Origin: Bacillus sp. HSf4
GTDB taxonomy: Bacteria > Bacillota > Bacilli > Bacillales > Bacillaceae
Reading direction: 5' to 3'
DNA length: 64,000 nucleotides
NCBI RefSeq assembly: GCF_029537375.1
Contig: NZ_CP120679.1
Coordinates: forward strand, 2,158,001 to 2,222,000
Position 1 is the first letter of the stretch; each line of letters opens with the position of its first letter. The position numbers and the translations under genes are program-made. Below are positions 25,956 through 35,216 of the stretch, in pieces. Below the pieces are notes generated by a model. That model ran no database searches and had not been told where the DNA came from. It worked only from the letters and a program-made list of their open reading frames with translations.

Positions 25956-27392
25956 ATGGAAAAGACCCAAACCTTTAATTCTAAAGCTATACTTATCACC
26001 TTCATGATTGGCGCGTTCTTTGCCATATTAAATGAAACCTTGCTGAACATTGCGCTGACGGAGCTGATGACCGTTTTTCATGTTGACGCTCCGACCGTTC
26101 AATGGATGGCGACCGGATTTATGCTTGTCATGGGCGTTTTAATGCCTGTTTCCGCGTTACTCATTCAATGGTTTACGACAAGGCAAATGTTTATCGGCGT
26201 CATGACGGTGTTTTTGACAGGAACCGTGATCGCCGGCTGTGCGGTCAATTTTCCGATGCTTTTGACCGGACGCATGATTCAGGCTGTTGGTACGGGATTG
26301 TTAATTCCCATTATCATGAATGCATTGCTTTTACTCTACCGGCCTGAAGTCCGCGGCAAAATCATGGGGACGTTTGGACTGGTGATCATGTTCGCCCCTG
26401 CCATCGGCCCTACGTTGTCAGGTGTCATTGTCGATGTCCTCGGCTGGCGCTGGCTGTTTTTTATCGTGATTCCTTTTGCGTTATTTTCCATTTTGTTTGC
26501 AATGAAATATTTGCAGAATGTCGGTGAAGTGACGCGACCGCGTGCGGATTTTCTCTCGATCATCCTCTCCACGATCGGGATCGGCGGAATCGTATATGGA
26601 TTCAGCAGTGCTGGAGAAGATCCCGAAGGGTTTGCTTCTGTCAAGATCATTGCTGTGATTGTCATCGGTCTGATCAGCCTCGTTTTCTTTGTGCTTCGTC
26701 AATTGAAGCTTGATGAGCCATTGCTCGATGTCCGTGTGTTTGCCTATAAAAATTATACACGCGGAGTCTGCATTTTCGTGATTGTCATCATGGCGATGTT
26801 TGCCTCAGAAATAGTAATGCCGATGTATTTGCAGGGACCGCTTGGTTTTTCTGCGAAAACGGCCGGTTTGCTGCTTTTGCCGGGTGCTTTGTTAAACGGC
26901 CTGATGTCGCCGGCGATGGGCGCTTTATTCGATAAATTCGGGCCGAGAAAGCTCATTATCCCGGGCACAATCGTCTTGATCGGTGTGATGATTTTCTTTA
27001 GCAGAATTAATCCGTCTGTGCCGATATGGGCGTTCATTATTGTTTACATCATCCTGATGCTGTCAATCTCTGCGATCATGATGCCATCGCAAACAAATGC
27101 TTTGAACGAACTGCCGAAGCATTTGTACCCGCACGGAACGGCGATCTCCAATACATTGCAGCCTGTTGCCGGAGCACTGGGCGTTTCGGTCTTTGTCAGC
27201 ATTATGACCCAAGGCCAGCAAAGTTTTCTCGATCAGCACAAAGGAGCTGCCGTCAGCAAAGGATTGCTGAATGAAGCGATGACACACGGTGTACATCATG
27301 CCTATTGGTTCGCGCTCGCTTTAAGCGTTGCGGCTTTCTTTACCGCGATATTTATCAAAAAGGCGGTTTCGCCTGATTTTGATAAAGAATAA
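25956..27392 (+). CDS. DHA2-family (EmrB/QacA) MFS exporter, LmrB-like
   Basis: 478 residues with about 14 membrane helices, the DHA2 pattern. Family marks: the first helix FFAILNETLLNIAL, the region GRMIQAVGTGLLIPIIMNALLLL and the helix-5 motif MFAPAIGPTLSGVIVD (motif C of antiporters). It should expel drugs or toxic metabolites with the proton gradient. RBS CAGGAGGAA is strong. It has no adjacent regulator gene; its leader is long. LmrB of B. subtilis has the same size, but I cannot separate LmrB from its paralogues, so no symbol is given. Confidence 0.8.
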   Translation: MEKTQTFNSKAILITFMIGAFFAILNETLLNIALTELMTVFHVDAPTVQWMATGFMLVMGVLMPVSALLIQWFTTRQMFIGVMTVFLTGTVIAGCAVNFPMLLTGRMIQAVGTGLLIPIIMNALLLLYRPEVRGKIMGTFGLVIMFAPAIGPTLSGVIVDVLGWRWLFFIVIPFALFSILFAMKYLQNVGEVTRPRADFLSIILSTIGIGGIVYGFSSAGEDPEGFASVKIIAVIVIGLISLVFFVLRQLKLDEPLLDVRVFAYKNYTRGVCIFVIVIMAMFASEIVMPMYLQGPLGFSAKTAGLLLLPGALLNGLMSPAMGALFDKFGPRKLIIPGTIVLIGVMIFFSRINPSVPIWAFIIVYIILMLSISAIMMPSQTNALNELPKHLYPHGTAISNTLQPVAGALGVSVFVSIMTQGQQSFLDQHKGAAVSKGLLNEAMTHGVHHAYWFALALSVAAFFTAIFIKKAVSPDFDKE

Positions 27393-27401
27393 AGTCTTTT
27401 T

Positions 27402-27439
27402 AAGCCCCCGCGTTTCGCTGAAAGAAGCTCGGGGGCTTT
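27402..27439 (+). terminator. Terminator after the MFS gene
   Basis: AAGCCCCCG pairs with CGGGGGCTT, followed by a short T stretch. Confidence 0.8.
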
Positions 27440-27540
27440 GATCATGTTCTTCACAAAGAATAATTTTCAGAATTGACGGGATGTTGTGACATGATATAAT
27501 GCTAGAATCATACTATTTTTACCGGAAAGGAACGTATCCT

Positions 27541-29580
27541 ATGGAGTCTTATGTTGATCAAAAAGACGGCATTTTTAAATCCGTATGTTCGCTTGACTGT
27601 CCTGACCAGTGCGGGCTGCTTGTTCATAAAAAAGACGGTAAAATCGTAAAAATACAAGGTGATCCGGATCACCCGGTCACGCGTGGCAACATCTGCAATA
27701 AAGTTCGCAATATGACAGAGCGCATTTATGATCCACAACGGCTGAAAACCCCGCTGAAACGGACGGGCGCCAAAGGCGAAGGGAAATTTGAGCCGATCAG
27801 CTGGGATGAAGCCATTGAAACGATCCGCACACGCTGGCAGGAACTCATTGAAAAAGAAGGCGCTGAAAGCATACTGCCTTACAGCTTTTACGGCAATATG
27901 GGAAATTTGACTGCTGAAGGAATGGACAGGCGTTTCTTCCACCGTCTCGGCTCAAGCCAGCTTGACCGCGCGATTTGCACCCCTGCGGGCTCAACGGGCT
28001 ACAAATACACGATGGGTGGAAGCATCGGCACAGATCCGGAACATACAACAGAGACAAAACTGTTCGTATTTTGGGGAATCAATGCCGTCTCAACAAACAT
28101 GCATCAGATCACAATCGCCCAAAAAGCGCGGAAAAACGGGGCCAAAATTGTTGTGATCGATGTTCACAAAAATCAGACAGGCAGAATGGCGGACTGGTTC
28201 ATCCCGATCCGTCCGGGAACCGACAGCGCCCTTGCTCTCGGCATTATGCACGTGTTATTCAAGGAAAAAATGGCTGACGAGGCCTTTCTCAAAACATACA
28301 CAGTCGGATATGAAGAACTGCGCCGCCATGTCGTTCAATATGATCCTGACACGGTGGCAGAAATCACCGGGGTTCCGCGTGACGATATCGAAAGGCTTGC
28401 CCGTCTGTACGGCGAGACCTCCCCTTCTTTGATTCGCATCGGAAACGGTCTCCAGCATCACGACAACGGCGGTATGATCGTCAGAACGATTGCCTGTCTG
28501 CCCGCGATTACTGGGCAATGGACGGTAAAAGGCGGAGGCGCGATTAAAGGCAATACTGCATTTTTAGCCTATAATACAACGGCCTTGCAGCGCCCGGATT
28601 TGTTACATGGCAGAACCCCGCGGGTGATCAACATGAATCAGCTTGGAAAAGCCCTTTTGGAAGCCGATCCGCCGATCCGTTCTTTGTTTGTGTACAGCAG
28701 CAATCCGGCCGTCGTCGCGCCTGAAGCAAACAAGGTCAGACAAGGACTAGAGCGCGAAGATTTGTTTACCGTCGTCCATGATTTATTCCTGACGGAAACC
28801 GCGCGGTACGCAGATATCGTGCTGCCCGCTTCTTCCGCTTTTGAAAATACCGATTTCTATACATCATATTGGCACCATTATACACAAGTGCAAAGACCTG
28901 TGATTGAGAAATATGGTGAGAGCAAATCGAATACGGAAGTGTTCCGCCTTCTGGCTGAAGCGATGGGCTTTGATGATGAACCGCTCAAGGACTCGGATGA
29001 GGAAATGATCAGACAGGCTCTTCATTATCCGGACAATCCGTGGCTTGAAGGAATAAATTATGAGAGCTTATCTGAAAAGCACTTTGTAAAAGCGAAAAGA
29101 GAAGCGATTTTTCCCGACAGGCTCCCGACGCCGAGCGGAAAAATCGAATTGTATTCAAAAACGATGGAACAAGACGGCTATCCCGCCCTGCCGACCTATA
29201 CACCGCTTGCAGAGACGAGCAATTATCCATTTTTATTCGTACCCGGGCCGAATCACAATTTTTTAAACTCGACCTTTTCAAATAATGAGAAACATATCAA
29301 ATTAGAAAAGGAACCTAAGCTCCATTTGAACAGACAAGATGCAGAAGAAAAAGGGATTGAAAACGGAGATATGGTAAGGGTTTGGAATGACCGCGGCGAA
29401 TGCGTGCTCCCGGCGGCCGTCGGTGAAAACGTCCTCCCGGGTGTGGCCGTCAGCCAGGGACTGTGGGCCGATACGAAAGGCGAAAATTATTTGGTGAATG
29501 CGCTGACACCCGATCGTTTGGCCGATATGGGCGGCGGTGCCACCTTCTTTTCGGGAAAAGTTCAAATTGAAAAAGCATAG
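27541..29580 (+). CDS. yoaE: Molybdopterin oxidoreductase, formate-dehydrogenase-like (YoaE)
   Basis: 679 residues, a bis-MGD oxidoreductase. The N-terminal 4Fe-4S motif is CSLDCPDQC with the fourth Cys in GNICNK; the molybdopterin domains follow, ending in a C-terminal dinucleotide-binding domain (HNFLNSTF ... WNDRGEC). No Tat signal is present, so it acts in the cytoplasm. The metal-ligand region reads CTPAGSTGYKY. The physiological substrate of YoaE is not known. ATG 27541 is used because AAAGGAA lies 9 nt upstream; an in-frame ATG 42 nt earlier has no site. No electron-transfer partner is encoded next to it. Confidence 0.88.
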   Translation: MESYVDQKDGIFKSVCSLDCPDQCGLLVHKKDGKIVKIQGDPDHPVTRGNICNKVRNMTERIYDPQRLKTPLKRTGAKGEGKFEPISWDEAIETIRTRWQELIEKEGAESILPYSFYGNMGNLTAEGMDRRFFHRLGSSQLDRAICTPAGSTGYKYTMGGSIGTDPEHTTETKLFVFWGINAVSTNMHQITIAQKARKNGAKIVVIDVHKNQTGRMADWFIPIRPGTDSALALGIMHVLFKEKMADEAFLKTYTVGYEELRRHVVQYDPDTVAEITGVPRDDIERLARLYGETSPSLIRIGNGLQHHDNGGMIVRTIACLPAITGQWTVKGGGAIKGNTAFLAYNTTALQRPDLLHGRTPRVINMNQLGKALLEADPPIRSLFVYSSNPAVVAPEANKVRQGLEREDLFTVVHDLFLTETARYADIVLPASSAFENTDFYTSYWHHYTQVQRPVIEKYGESKSNTEVFRLLAEAMGFDDEPLKDSDEEMIRQALHYPDNPWLEGINYESLSEKHFVKAKREAIFPDRLPTPSGKIELYSKTMEQDGYPALPTYTPLAETSNYPFLFVPGPNHNFLNSTFSNNEKHIKLEKEPKLHLNRQDAEEKGIENGDMVRVWNDRGECVLPAAVGENVLPGVAVSQGLWADTKGENYLVNALTPDRLADMGGGATFFSGKVQIEKA

Positions 29581-29584
29581 CCAT

Positions 29585-29617
29585 AAAAAAAGACCGGTGT
29601 TGATTCACCGGTTTTTT
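29585..29617. terminator. Bidirectional terminator after yoaE
   Basis: ACCGGTG pairs with CACCGGT with an A-run before and T-run after; the following marR gene converges. Confidence 0.85.
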
Positions 29618-29648
29618 GAATGATCAGACTTGTTTTAAAGGCCCCTAT

Positions 29649-30128
29649 CTACTTCTGTGCTCCCCTTATTTTTTCTACATAGTTTGCGGCAAATTCCGTA
29701 CTATGTTTGATGAATCTTGTGATAACCTGCAGCTCCTGATCGGTATATCGACTGAAAAGCACCGCAGATTGTTGGGCAAGCTCTTCAAACAGTGAATAAA
29801 TATTCTCCATGTTTTCCGGCACCAATTCAATCAAGAGCCGTCTTCTGTCTGAGGCATCTCTAGTGCGCCTGGCATATCCCGCGTTTTCGAGCCGGTCGAT
29901 CACACCGGTGATGGCCCCGGTTGTCAGGGAGCTCTTTTCCGCCAATTCCCCGGCTGTCATGCTCCCTTTACGCGCAAGAATCTCAAGGCATTTATGGTCT
30001 GTTGCATTCAATCCGATTTTTTCACTGATCGCCTGGTGCATAAAAACGGTGGCGGTGCTGTGAAATCTTAACTGCTGAATCAGTTCCTCGATGAGCGTTT
30101 CTCTTCCTTTTTGATTTGTCCTTGACAT
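29649..30128 (-). CDS. MarR-family repressor divergent from a DHA2 exporter
   Basis: 159 residues with the MarR helix-turn-helix LAEKSSLTTGAITGVIDRLENAGYARR and the wing RDASDRRRLLIELV. ATG 30128 gives the best spacing from AGAAGGGTG; GTG 30137 and TTG 30134 are in frame but lie on the site itself. The gene is divergent from a DHA2 drug exporter; the space between them has a clear dyad (30156-30176), so the protein should repress both genes and release on binding a drug or phenolic compound. The layout differs from B. subtilis mdtR-mdtP, where the two genes face the same way. Confidence 0.85.
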   Translation of the reverse strand: MSRTNQKGRETLIEELIQQLRFHSTATVFMHQAISEKIGLNATDHKCLEILARKGSMTAGELAEKSSLTTGAITGVIDRLENAGYARRTRDASDRRRLLIELVPENMENIYSLFEELAQQSAVLFSRYTDQELQVITRFIKHSTEFAANYVEKIRGAQK

Positions 30129-30155
30129 CGGCAACACCCTTCTATAAAATCATAA

Positions 30156-30176
30156 TGTCTTAGAAACTAAGATATT
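30156..30176. promoter_or_regulatory. MarR operator candidate
   Basis: ATGTCTTAG-AAA-CTAAGATAT: 9-nt arms with one mismatch and a 3-nt centre, between the divergent marR and DHA2 genes; a TATAAAAT -10-like box follows toward the exporter. Confidence 0.65.
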
Positions 30177-30250
30177 TATTTCCTGATATAAAATAATGAT
30201 AGCAGGATCCCACGCGAATGCCAAATCTAATAAAAGGAGAATCGAATCAT

Positions 30251-31756
30251 TTGTCAAATACTCAAAACAAAAGATTAGGATTTATTGTAGCAGGATTGCT
30301 GCTCGCCATTTTGATGGCCTCTATGGACAATACGATCGTCGTCACGGCAATGGGCACGATTGTCGGTGATCTCGGCGGGCTCGACAGCTTTGTCTGGGTC
30401 GTATCCGCGTTTATGGTTGCTGAAATGGCGGGAATGCCGATTTTCGGAAAATTATCGGACATGTACGGCCGAAAACGATTTTTTCTGTTTGGAAGCTTTG
30501 TTTTTATGGCCGGTTCTGCATTGTGCGGAACAGCTTCGAGCATTGAACAGCTCAGCATTTACCGCGCCATTCAGGGGATTGGCGGAGGAGCGTTGATTCC
30601 GATTGCCTTTACGATTATTTTTGATATCTTCCCGCTTGAAAAACGCGGAAAAATCTCGGGTCTGTTCGGGGCCGTTTTTGGCTTGTCCAGCATTTTTGGA
30701 CCTTTGATCGGCGCTTATATCACAGATTTCATCAGCTGGCATTGGGTATTTTACATCAATCTGCCGCTCGGTTTGCTTTCTTTCATTTTGATCGCGATGT
30801 TTTATCAAGAAACGAAACAGCATGAAAAACATCATATTGATTGGTTTGGCGCCGTTACGCTTGTGGGGGCTGTCGTCTGCCTCATGTTTGCGCTTGAGCT
30901 TGGCGGCGGGACATATGCCTGGGATTCAAGCGAGATCCTTCTGCTCTTTTGCAGTGCAGCGGTATTATTCATTTGCTTCTTTTTGATTGAACGTAAAGTG
31001 AAAGAGCCGATTATTTCGTTTGATATGTTTAAAAACCGCCTGTTTGCCGGAAGCACGCTTGTCGCTTTATTTTACGGAGGGACATTTATTTCGGCGACGA
31101 TCCAGATTCCGATCTTTGTCCAAGGTGTATATGGGGATTCGGCGACGAATTCAGGGCTTGTTCTTCTGCCGATGATGCTCGGCTCCGTTATATCCGCACA
31201 GCTCGGCGGTTTCTTAACGACAAAAATGAGCTACCGGAAAATTATGGTGATCTCAGGATTCATATTGGTTGCGGGTTTTTCTTTGTTAAGCACGCTCAAC
31301 ATCGATACCCCCCGTCTTTTATTAACCGTCTATATGATCGTCGTCGGTCTGGGGGTCGGCTTTTCCTTCTCTGTTTTGAGCATGGCGGCCATTCATCATT
31401 TCGGTCCAGAGCAGCGAGGTTCTGCGACCTCAACAAGCAATTTTGTCCGCTCGCTCGGCATGACAATCGGCGCCAGTATATTCGGGATGATTCAGAAAAC
31501 CCATTTTTCAGAGCAGATGCAGACGTTTTTTAAAAGTGCTGATGCAGCGGCGATCGCTTCTGCCGATGACGCGAACCAAATTTTATCAAGCTCGAGATCA
31601 TCGATTCCGCCGGACATTCTAAATCGGATCACTGAAGCGTTGTCAAACTCGATCGTCCACACGTTTGCATGGGCGGTTCTGCCTGCAGCGGCCGCCTTAT
31701 TGTTGGTATTCTACATGCCGAATGACCGGGTAAACGTAAGCGCCAAAGGCAAGTGA
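30251..31756 (+). CDS. DHA2-family MFS multidrug exporter
   Basis: 501 residues with 14 predicted helices. Family motifs: MASMDNTIVVTAMGTIVGDLGG in helix 1 with the Asp of the proton path, GKLSDMYGRKR (motif A) and YRAIQGIGGGALIPIAF; motif C is seen as GLSSIFGPLIGAYI. The start is taken as TTG 30251, eleven nt after AAAAGGAGA; the frame stays open upstream to 30218. The adjacent divergent MarR gene and dyad make it a ligand-induced drug pump. Substrates are unknown. Confidence 0.82.
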   Translation: MSNTQNKRLGFIVAGLLLAILMASMDNTIVVTAMGTIVGDLGGLDSFVWVVSAFMVAEMAGMPIFGKLSDMYGRKRFFLFGSFVFMAGSALCGTASSIEQLSIYRAIQGIGGGALIPIAFTIIFDIFPLEKRGKISGLFGAVFGLSSIFGPLIGAYITDFISWHWVFYINLPLGLLSFILIAMFYQETKQHEKHHIDWFGAVTLVGAVVCLMFALELGGGTYAWDSSEILLLFCSAAVLFICFFLIERKVKEPIISFDMFKNRLFAGSTLVALFYGGTFISATIQIPIFVQGVYGDSATNSGLVLLPMMLGSVISAQLGGFLTTKMSYRKIMVISGFILVAGFSLLSTLNIDTPRLLLTVYMIVVGLGVGFSFSVLSMAAIHHFGPEQRGSATSTSNFVRSLGMTIGASIFGMIQKTHFSEQMQTFFKSADAAAIASADDANQILSSSRSSIPPDILNRITEALSNSIVHTFAWAVLPAAAALLLVFYMPNDRVNVSAKGK

Positions 31757-31763
31757 TGATGGC

Positions 31764-32873
31764 TCAGCTTGTATGGCCAGTCCGCTTCTTCCTTGTCTTT
31801 TTCATTTTTGAGATGATCAAAAGCGGAATCGGCACAATACAGAATAAAACAGCCGCAATGTAGCCGATCATATCGCCGAGCGAAAAAACATCATCGACAT
31901 TTTTGGGTATCATTGCAATCAAATACATCACCGGAAGCAGACCATACATGATCGGTCTGCTCTTTTTTTTAAAGACTTGAGACAAGCCCAGCGATGCGGC
32001 GTAAAACGAAATGATGAAGGTGGCGAACAGTTGCATGATCCAGATGACAAGCAGCATGGACTCAAACCGTTCAAATATCAACCCCGGGATTTCAAAGCTG
32101 CGTATCAGTTCAAGCGTCGGCCATGTCATTGAAGTTACTCCGTCAACGGACAGCGCCCCGATGACAAAGACAACGGTCGTGAAATAAAAAAGCATGGAAA
32201 TGCTCAGTCCGGCGACAAGCACTTTGATGCCCTTTTCCGGCTTTTTCGTAAACGCCAAAAGAAAGACCATGACTTCCGCGCTGATAAAGGAAAGGGTCGT
32301 TGCCTTCACCCCTTTGAGGACCGGCATGAAGCCGTCTCCGAGGACAGGACGCAAATTGTCCAGTTCAAATATGCCAAAGCTCATGAACACAACAATCATG
32401 AAGATGATGACTGTAATCGGAAAGATGATTTCAAGCAAACGGGCGATCGCGCCCATCCCGTCTTTGATCGATTAAAGCCCGACCCACATCATCGTCATGA
32501 CAATCGCCCAAAGCGGTGTTCCTTCGAGCAGATAAAAGTTGATAACTTCCGCCATGATTCTTGCTTCAAATGCCGCAATCGAGACAAAGTGCTCGATAAA
32601 AAACAGACTGATGACAGCCGCCAGCCATTTGCCGACAACCTTCCCGCCGTATTGAAAAAACGTTTGCCCGGGATAATCCTGACTTAATTTTGTCACGATC
32701 ACTCCGGCCGCAAATGTGATCAGTCCGCCTAGAATGACGGATAACCACACGTCCGGTGTACCCGCCTCATCTACGGACGTTCTCGGTAAACTGAGGATTC
32801 CCGCAGCCATAATATAGCTGACAAAGACAACAATCGCCTGAGTTGTTGTGATGTTATCTTCGGAACGGATCAT
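31764..32873 (-). pseudogene. Third GerAB-type germinant-receptor B subunit, broken by an in-frame TAA (yndE-like)
   Basis: Two pieces in the same reading frame make up a B subunit of about 370 residues: 32873-32475 (helices 1-4) and 32471-31764 (the rest). They are parted only by one TAA at 32472-32474. In the two intact paralogues upstream the same place reads WVGLYSI or WCGIYLI, so the stop replaces a Tyr codon (TAT/TAC to TAA). No frameshift is needed. The part after the stop could restart at ATG 32456 but has no ribosome site. ATG 32873 follows GGCGGAG. It is the last gene of the ynd operon. Unless the stop is read through it gives no working receptor protein. Confidence 0.85.
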
Positions 32874-32906
32874 TTTTGCAATCTCCGCCTTTCGCATTTC
32901 TGTTGT

Positions 32907-34106
32907 TTACTGATCCCCTACTGTTCCGTAATCTTTAATCGTGATCTGCACATGATATTTAATCGGAATGTCGGTAAAGGTTTGATCCCAGTTTTTCTTC
33001 AGCTTTTTCCAAAGTCGGGGATGTTTGATTCTAAGCTGGTTTCCGAATCCGGCGAGATCCGCTTTGTATTGGCGCTGCATTTTTTTAGTAATTTGCTCCA
33101 TTTGTTTCTTCACCGTTTGCGCTGTGTTTTTTTCAACTCTTTCCAAAAACTTGTTGTCGAACGCTTTTTCAGCGGTGTTCCAGTTTTCGGCGAGGTGTCC
33201 CTCTGACTCAACATTGACTTGAAAAGAGAGGCGGCCGCCTTTGACAACGGGCTTGATGTTGCTGTTAATGGTTTCCACTGCAAAAGCGTTCAGTTTTTTG
33301 GCTTTGGTATCATAGCTTTTGACCGCCCCGCCCTTCCCCTGTCCAGTGATCCACATCACACCTTCTAAATCCTCTTCATCCAAATAGCCGATCAGCTTGT
33401 TGTTTTTTCCGTTGATGGCGGCGGCCCCCGCGTATTTGACTTCCCCGTCGGCGCCGACCACATTTTGTATCAGGAAGCTCGAGCCTGATCTCATTTTGCC
33501 TGTCAGTTTGGCCAGTGTCACAGGAGGGAGCACTTTTTTTGTTTTGTACTCGTTTTCAACGATTTTGCGCAGGCGAAACGCCGGCATTTCACCAGTTTCC
33601 TTCAGGTTAAGCGTGTCTTTTGCTTTTCCTCTTGTCACGAGAACGAGGCTGCTCGGCCTGATTTCGTTGTCGCGGAGGGGCTGATCGAGCAGTTCTTCCA
33701 ACGAATAGGTACGGAGCAGCTCGCCGGCGACGACGATCACCTTTAAATGGGGGCTGAAGATCGGCCTGTCCTGCCTTAAAGCCACTTCAGCGCTGATTTG
33801 TTGTAGCGAATCACCAGTTTCATAAATATTGAAATAAGATTTTTGTGGTGACCCCCCTCCTCCGCTCGCCTTTGAGCCGGCAGCCTGTTCGTTGACATAT
33901 TGATAGATCATGGTGATCCGGTCTTTTTTCGGGTAGTCTCCCCCCATTTTGTCAAACTTTTTTTCAAGAGCTGTTTCACTGCCTTTATCGATCCCCATGG
34001 CAAATGTTAAGCCGAGCTCTTCTATTTCATGGCTGCTCCAGCACCCTGTTAAAACCAAAAGAGAAAAAACGGAAAGGCAGCGAAGCATGTCAGTTATTTT
34101 TTTCAT
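32907..34106 (-). CDS. yndF: Germinant receptor C subunit, lipoprotein (YndF-like)
   Basis: 399 residues. The signal peptide ends in the lipobox LVLTGC (Cys22), so it is a lipoprotein on the outer face of the inner spore membrane. The Ger(x)C domain follows, ending in the conserved WKKLKKNWDQTFTDIPI region. GerAC-type subunits work with A and B subunits in sensing nutrients to start germination. It overlaps the end of the preceding B gene by 17 nt, with AGGAGGGGG before the ATG, so translation is coupled. Third in order after A and two B genes. Confidence 0.9.
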   Translation of the reverse strand: MKKITDMLRCLSVFSLLVLTGCWSSHEIEELGLTFAMGIDKGSETALEKKFDKMGGDYPKKDRITMIYQYVNEQAAGSKASGGGGSPQKSYFNIYETGDSLQQISAEVALRQDRPIFSPHLKVIVVAGELLRTYSLEELLDQPLRDNEIRPSSLVLVTRGKAKDTLNLKETGEMPAFRLRKIVENEYKTKKVLPPVTLAKLTGKMRSGSSFLIQNVVGADGEVKYAGAAAINGKNNKLIGYLDEEDLEGVMWITGQGKGGAVKSYDTKAKKLNAFAVETINSNIKPVVKGGRLSFQVNVESEGHLAENWNTAEKAFDNKFLERVEKNTAQTVKKQMEQITKKMQRQYKADLAGFGNQLRIKHPRLWKKLKKNWDQTFTDIPIKYHVQITIKDYGTVGDQ

Positions 34107-35190
34107 GATTCCCCCTCCTTATTTTTGTGATCACAAGCAGCAGCAGCGGGATGAGGCCGACTAAATACAAAGCGGTGTTTCCGATCATATCTCCGATGGA
34201 AAATAGCTGATTGATGCTTTTCGGCGTCATGGCAATCATATAGATCAGCGGGAGCAGGCCGAATAAGATCGGTTTCATGTTTTTGTTAAAAAGCTGGGAC
34301 AGCCCTAATGCGGCAATATAATAGCTGATGGTGAAATTGGAGAAGATCTGCATGATCCAGATGACAAGCAGAAACGATTCAAACCGTTCGAGTACGAACC
34401 CGGTGATCTCAAAGCTCCGCATCAAATCGATCGTCGGCCACGTTCTTGTGACCACTCCGTCAATGGAGAGCGCCCCGATCACCATAATAACGGTGATCAC
34501 GTAAAAGATAACCGGAAAAGAAATACCGACCAAAAGAGCTTTGTACGCTTTGTCCGGCTGTCTCATAAAAGGAATGACAAACAGCATCACTTCAATGCCT
34601 GTATAAGCAAAAGACGTCGTTTTAACCCCCTGAAGCGCCGGCGTGATTCCCTTCCCAAGTACAGGGCGCAGATTGTCGGGGTCAAATAGGCCGATGCTCA
34701 TAAAAGCGACGGTTAGAAAAATCATCACCGTAATCGGAAAAATGATTTCATAAAGACGGGCAATCGGATTGATGCCACCGATGATCAGATAAATGCCGCA
34801 CCATAAAAAAATCATTGCCATTGCCCAAAGCGGGGTTTCTTCAAGCAAAAAAAACTGCATGACTTCTGTTACAGATCGGACTTGAAAGCCCGATGTTGTA
34901 AGGAAGTAGCAAACGAACAGCAGGCCGACCGCCCCTCCCAGCCATTTTCCGATAATATCCCTGCTGTATTGATAAAAGGTTTTTTCCGGATATATAAGGC
35001 TTAGCTTCACTATAATGAATCCTGCCATCATGGCAACCAGTCCGCCTAAGATGACGGACAGCCAGACATCCGGCGTCTTGACCACATCAACAGAAGTTCG
35101 CGGCAGCGTCAGAATGCCCGTCCCCAATAGAAAATTAGTGATGATAATGACGGTTTGCGAAACGGTGATTTTGTCTTGCGAACTGACCAT
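34090..35190 (-). CDS. yndE: Germinant receptor B subunit, second copy (YndE-like)
   Basis: 366 residues, ten-helix GerAB / APC-fold membrane protein that is thought to bind the nutrient. It starts VSSQDKITVSQTVIII and shows GTGILTLPRTSVDVVKTPDVWLS, a mark of this subfamily. ATG 35190 is chosen since AAAGGAGG lies before it; the upstream ATG at 35211 precedes that site. It is a close paralogue of the gene just upstream and of the broken one downstream, so the operon carries a B-subunit expansion. The end overlaps the C-subunit gene. Confidence 0.88.
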   Translation of the reverse strand: MVSSQDKITVSQTVIIITNFLLGTGILTLPRTSVDVVKTPDVWLSVILGGLVAMMAGFIIVKLSLIYPEKTFYQYSRDIIGKWLGGAVGLLFVCYFLTTSGFQVRSVTEVMQFFLLEETPLWAMAMIFLWCGIYLIIGGINPIARLYEIIFPITVMIFLTVAFMSIGLFDPDNLRPVLGKGITPALQGVKTTSFAYTGIEVMLFVIPFMRQPDKAYKALLVGISFPVIFYVITVIMVIGALSIDGVVTRTWPTIDLMRSFEITGFVLERFESFLLVIWIMQIFSNFTISYYIAALGLSQLFNKNMKPILFGLLPLIYMIAMTPKSINQLFSIGDMIGNTALYLVGLIPLLLLVITKIRRGNHEKNN

Positions 35191-35216
35191 AAAGACCGGG
35201 CCTCCTTTCATTAAGC

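Noticed and set aside
32472..32897. Treating the two halves of the third B gene as two separate genes
   Set aside because: Both halves are parts of one conserved protein, in the same frame, split only by one stop codon.
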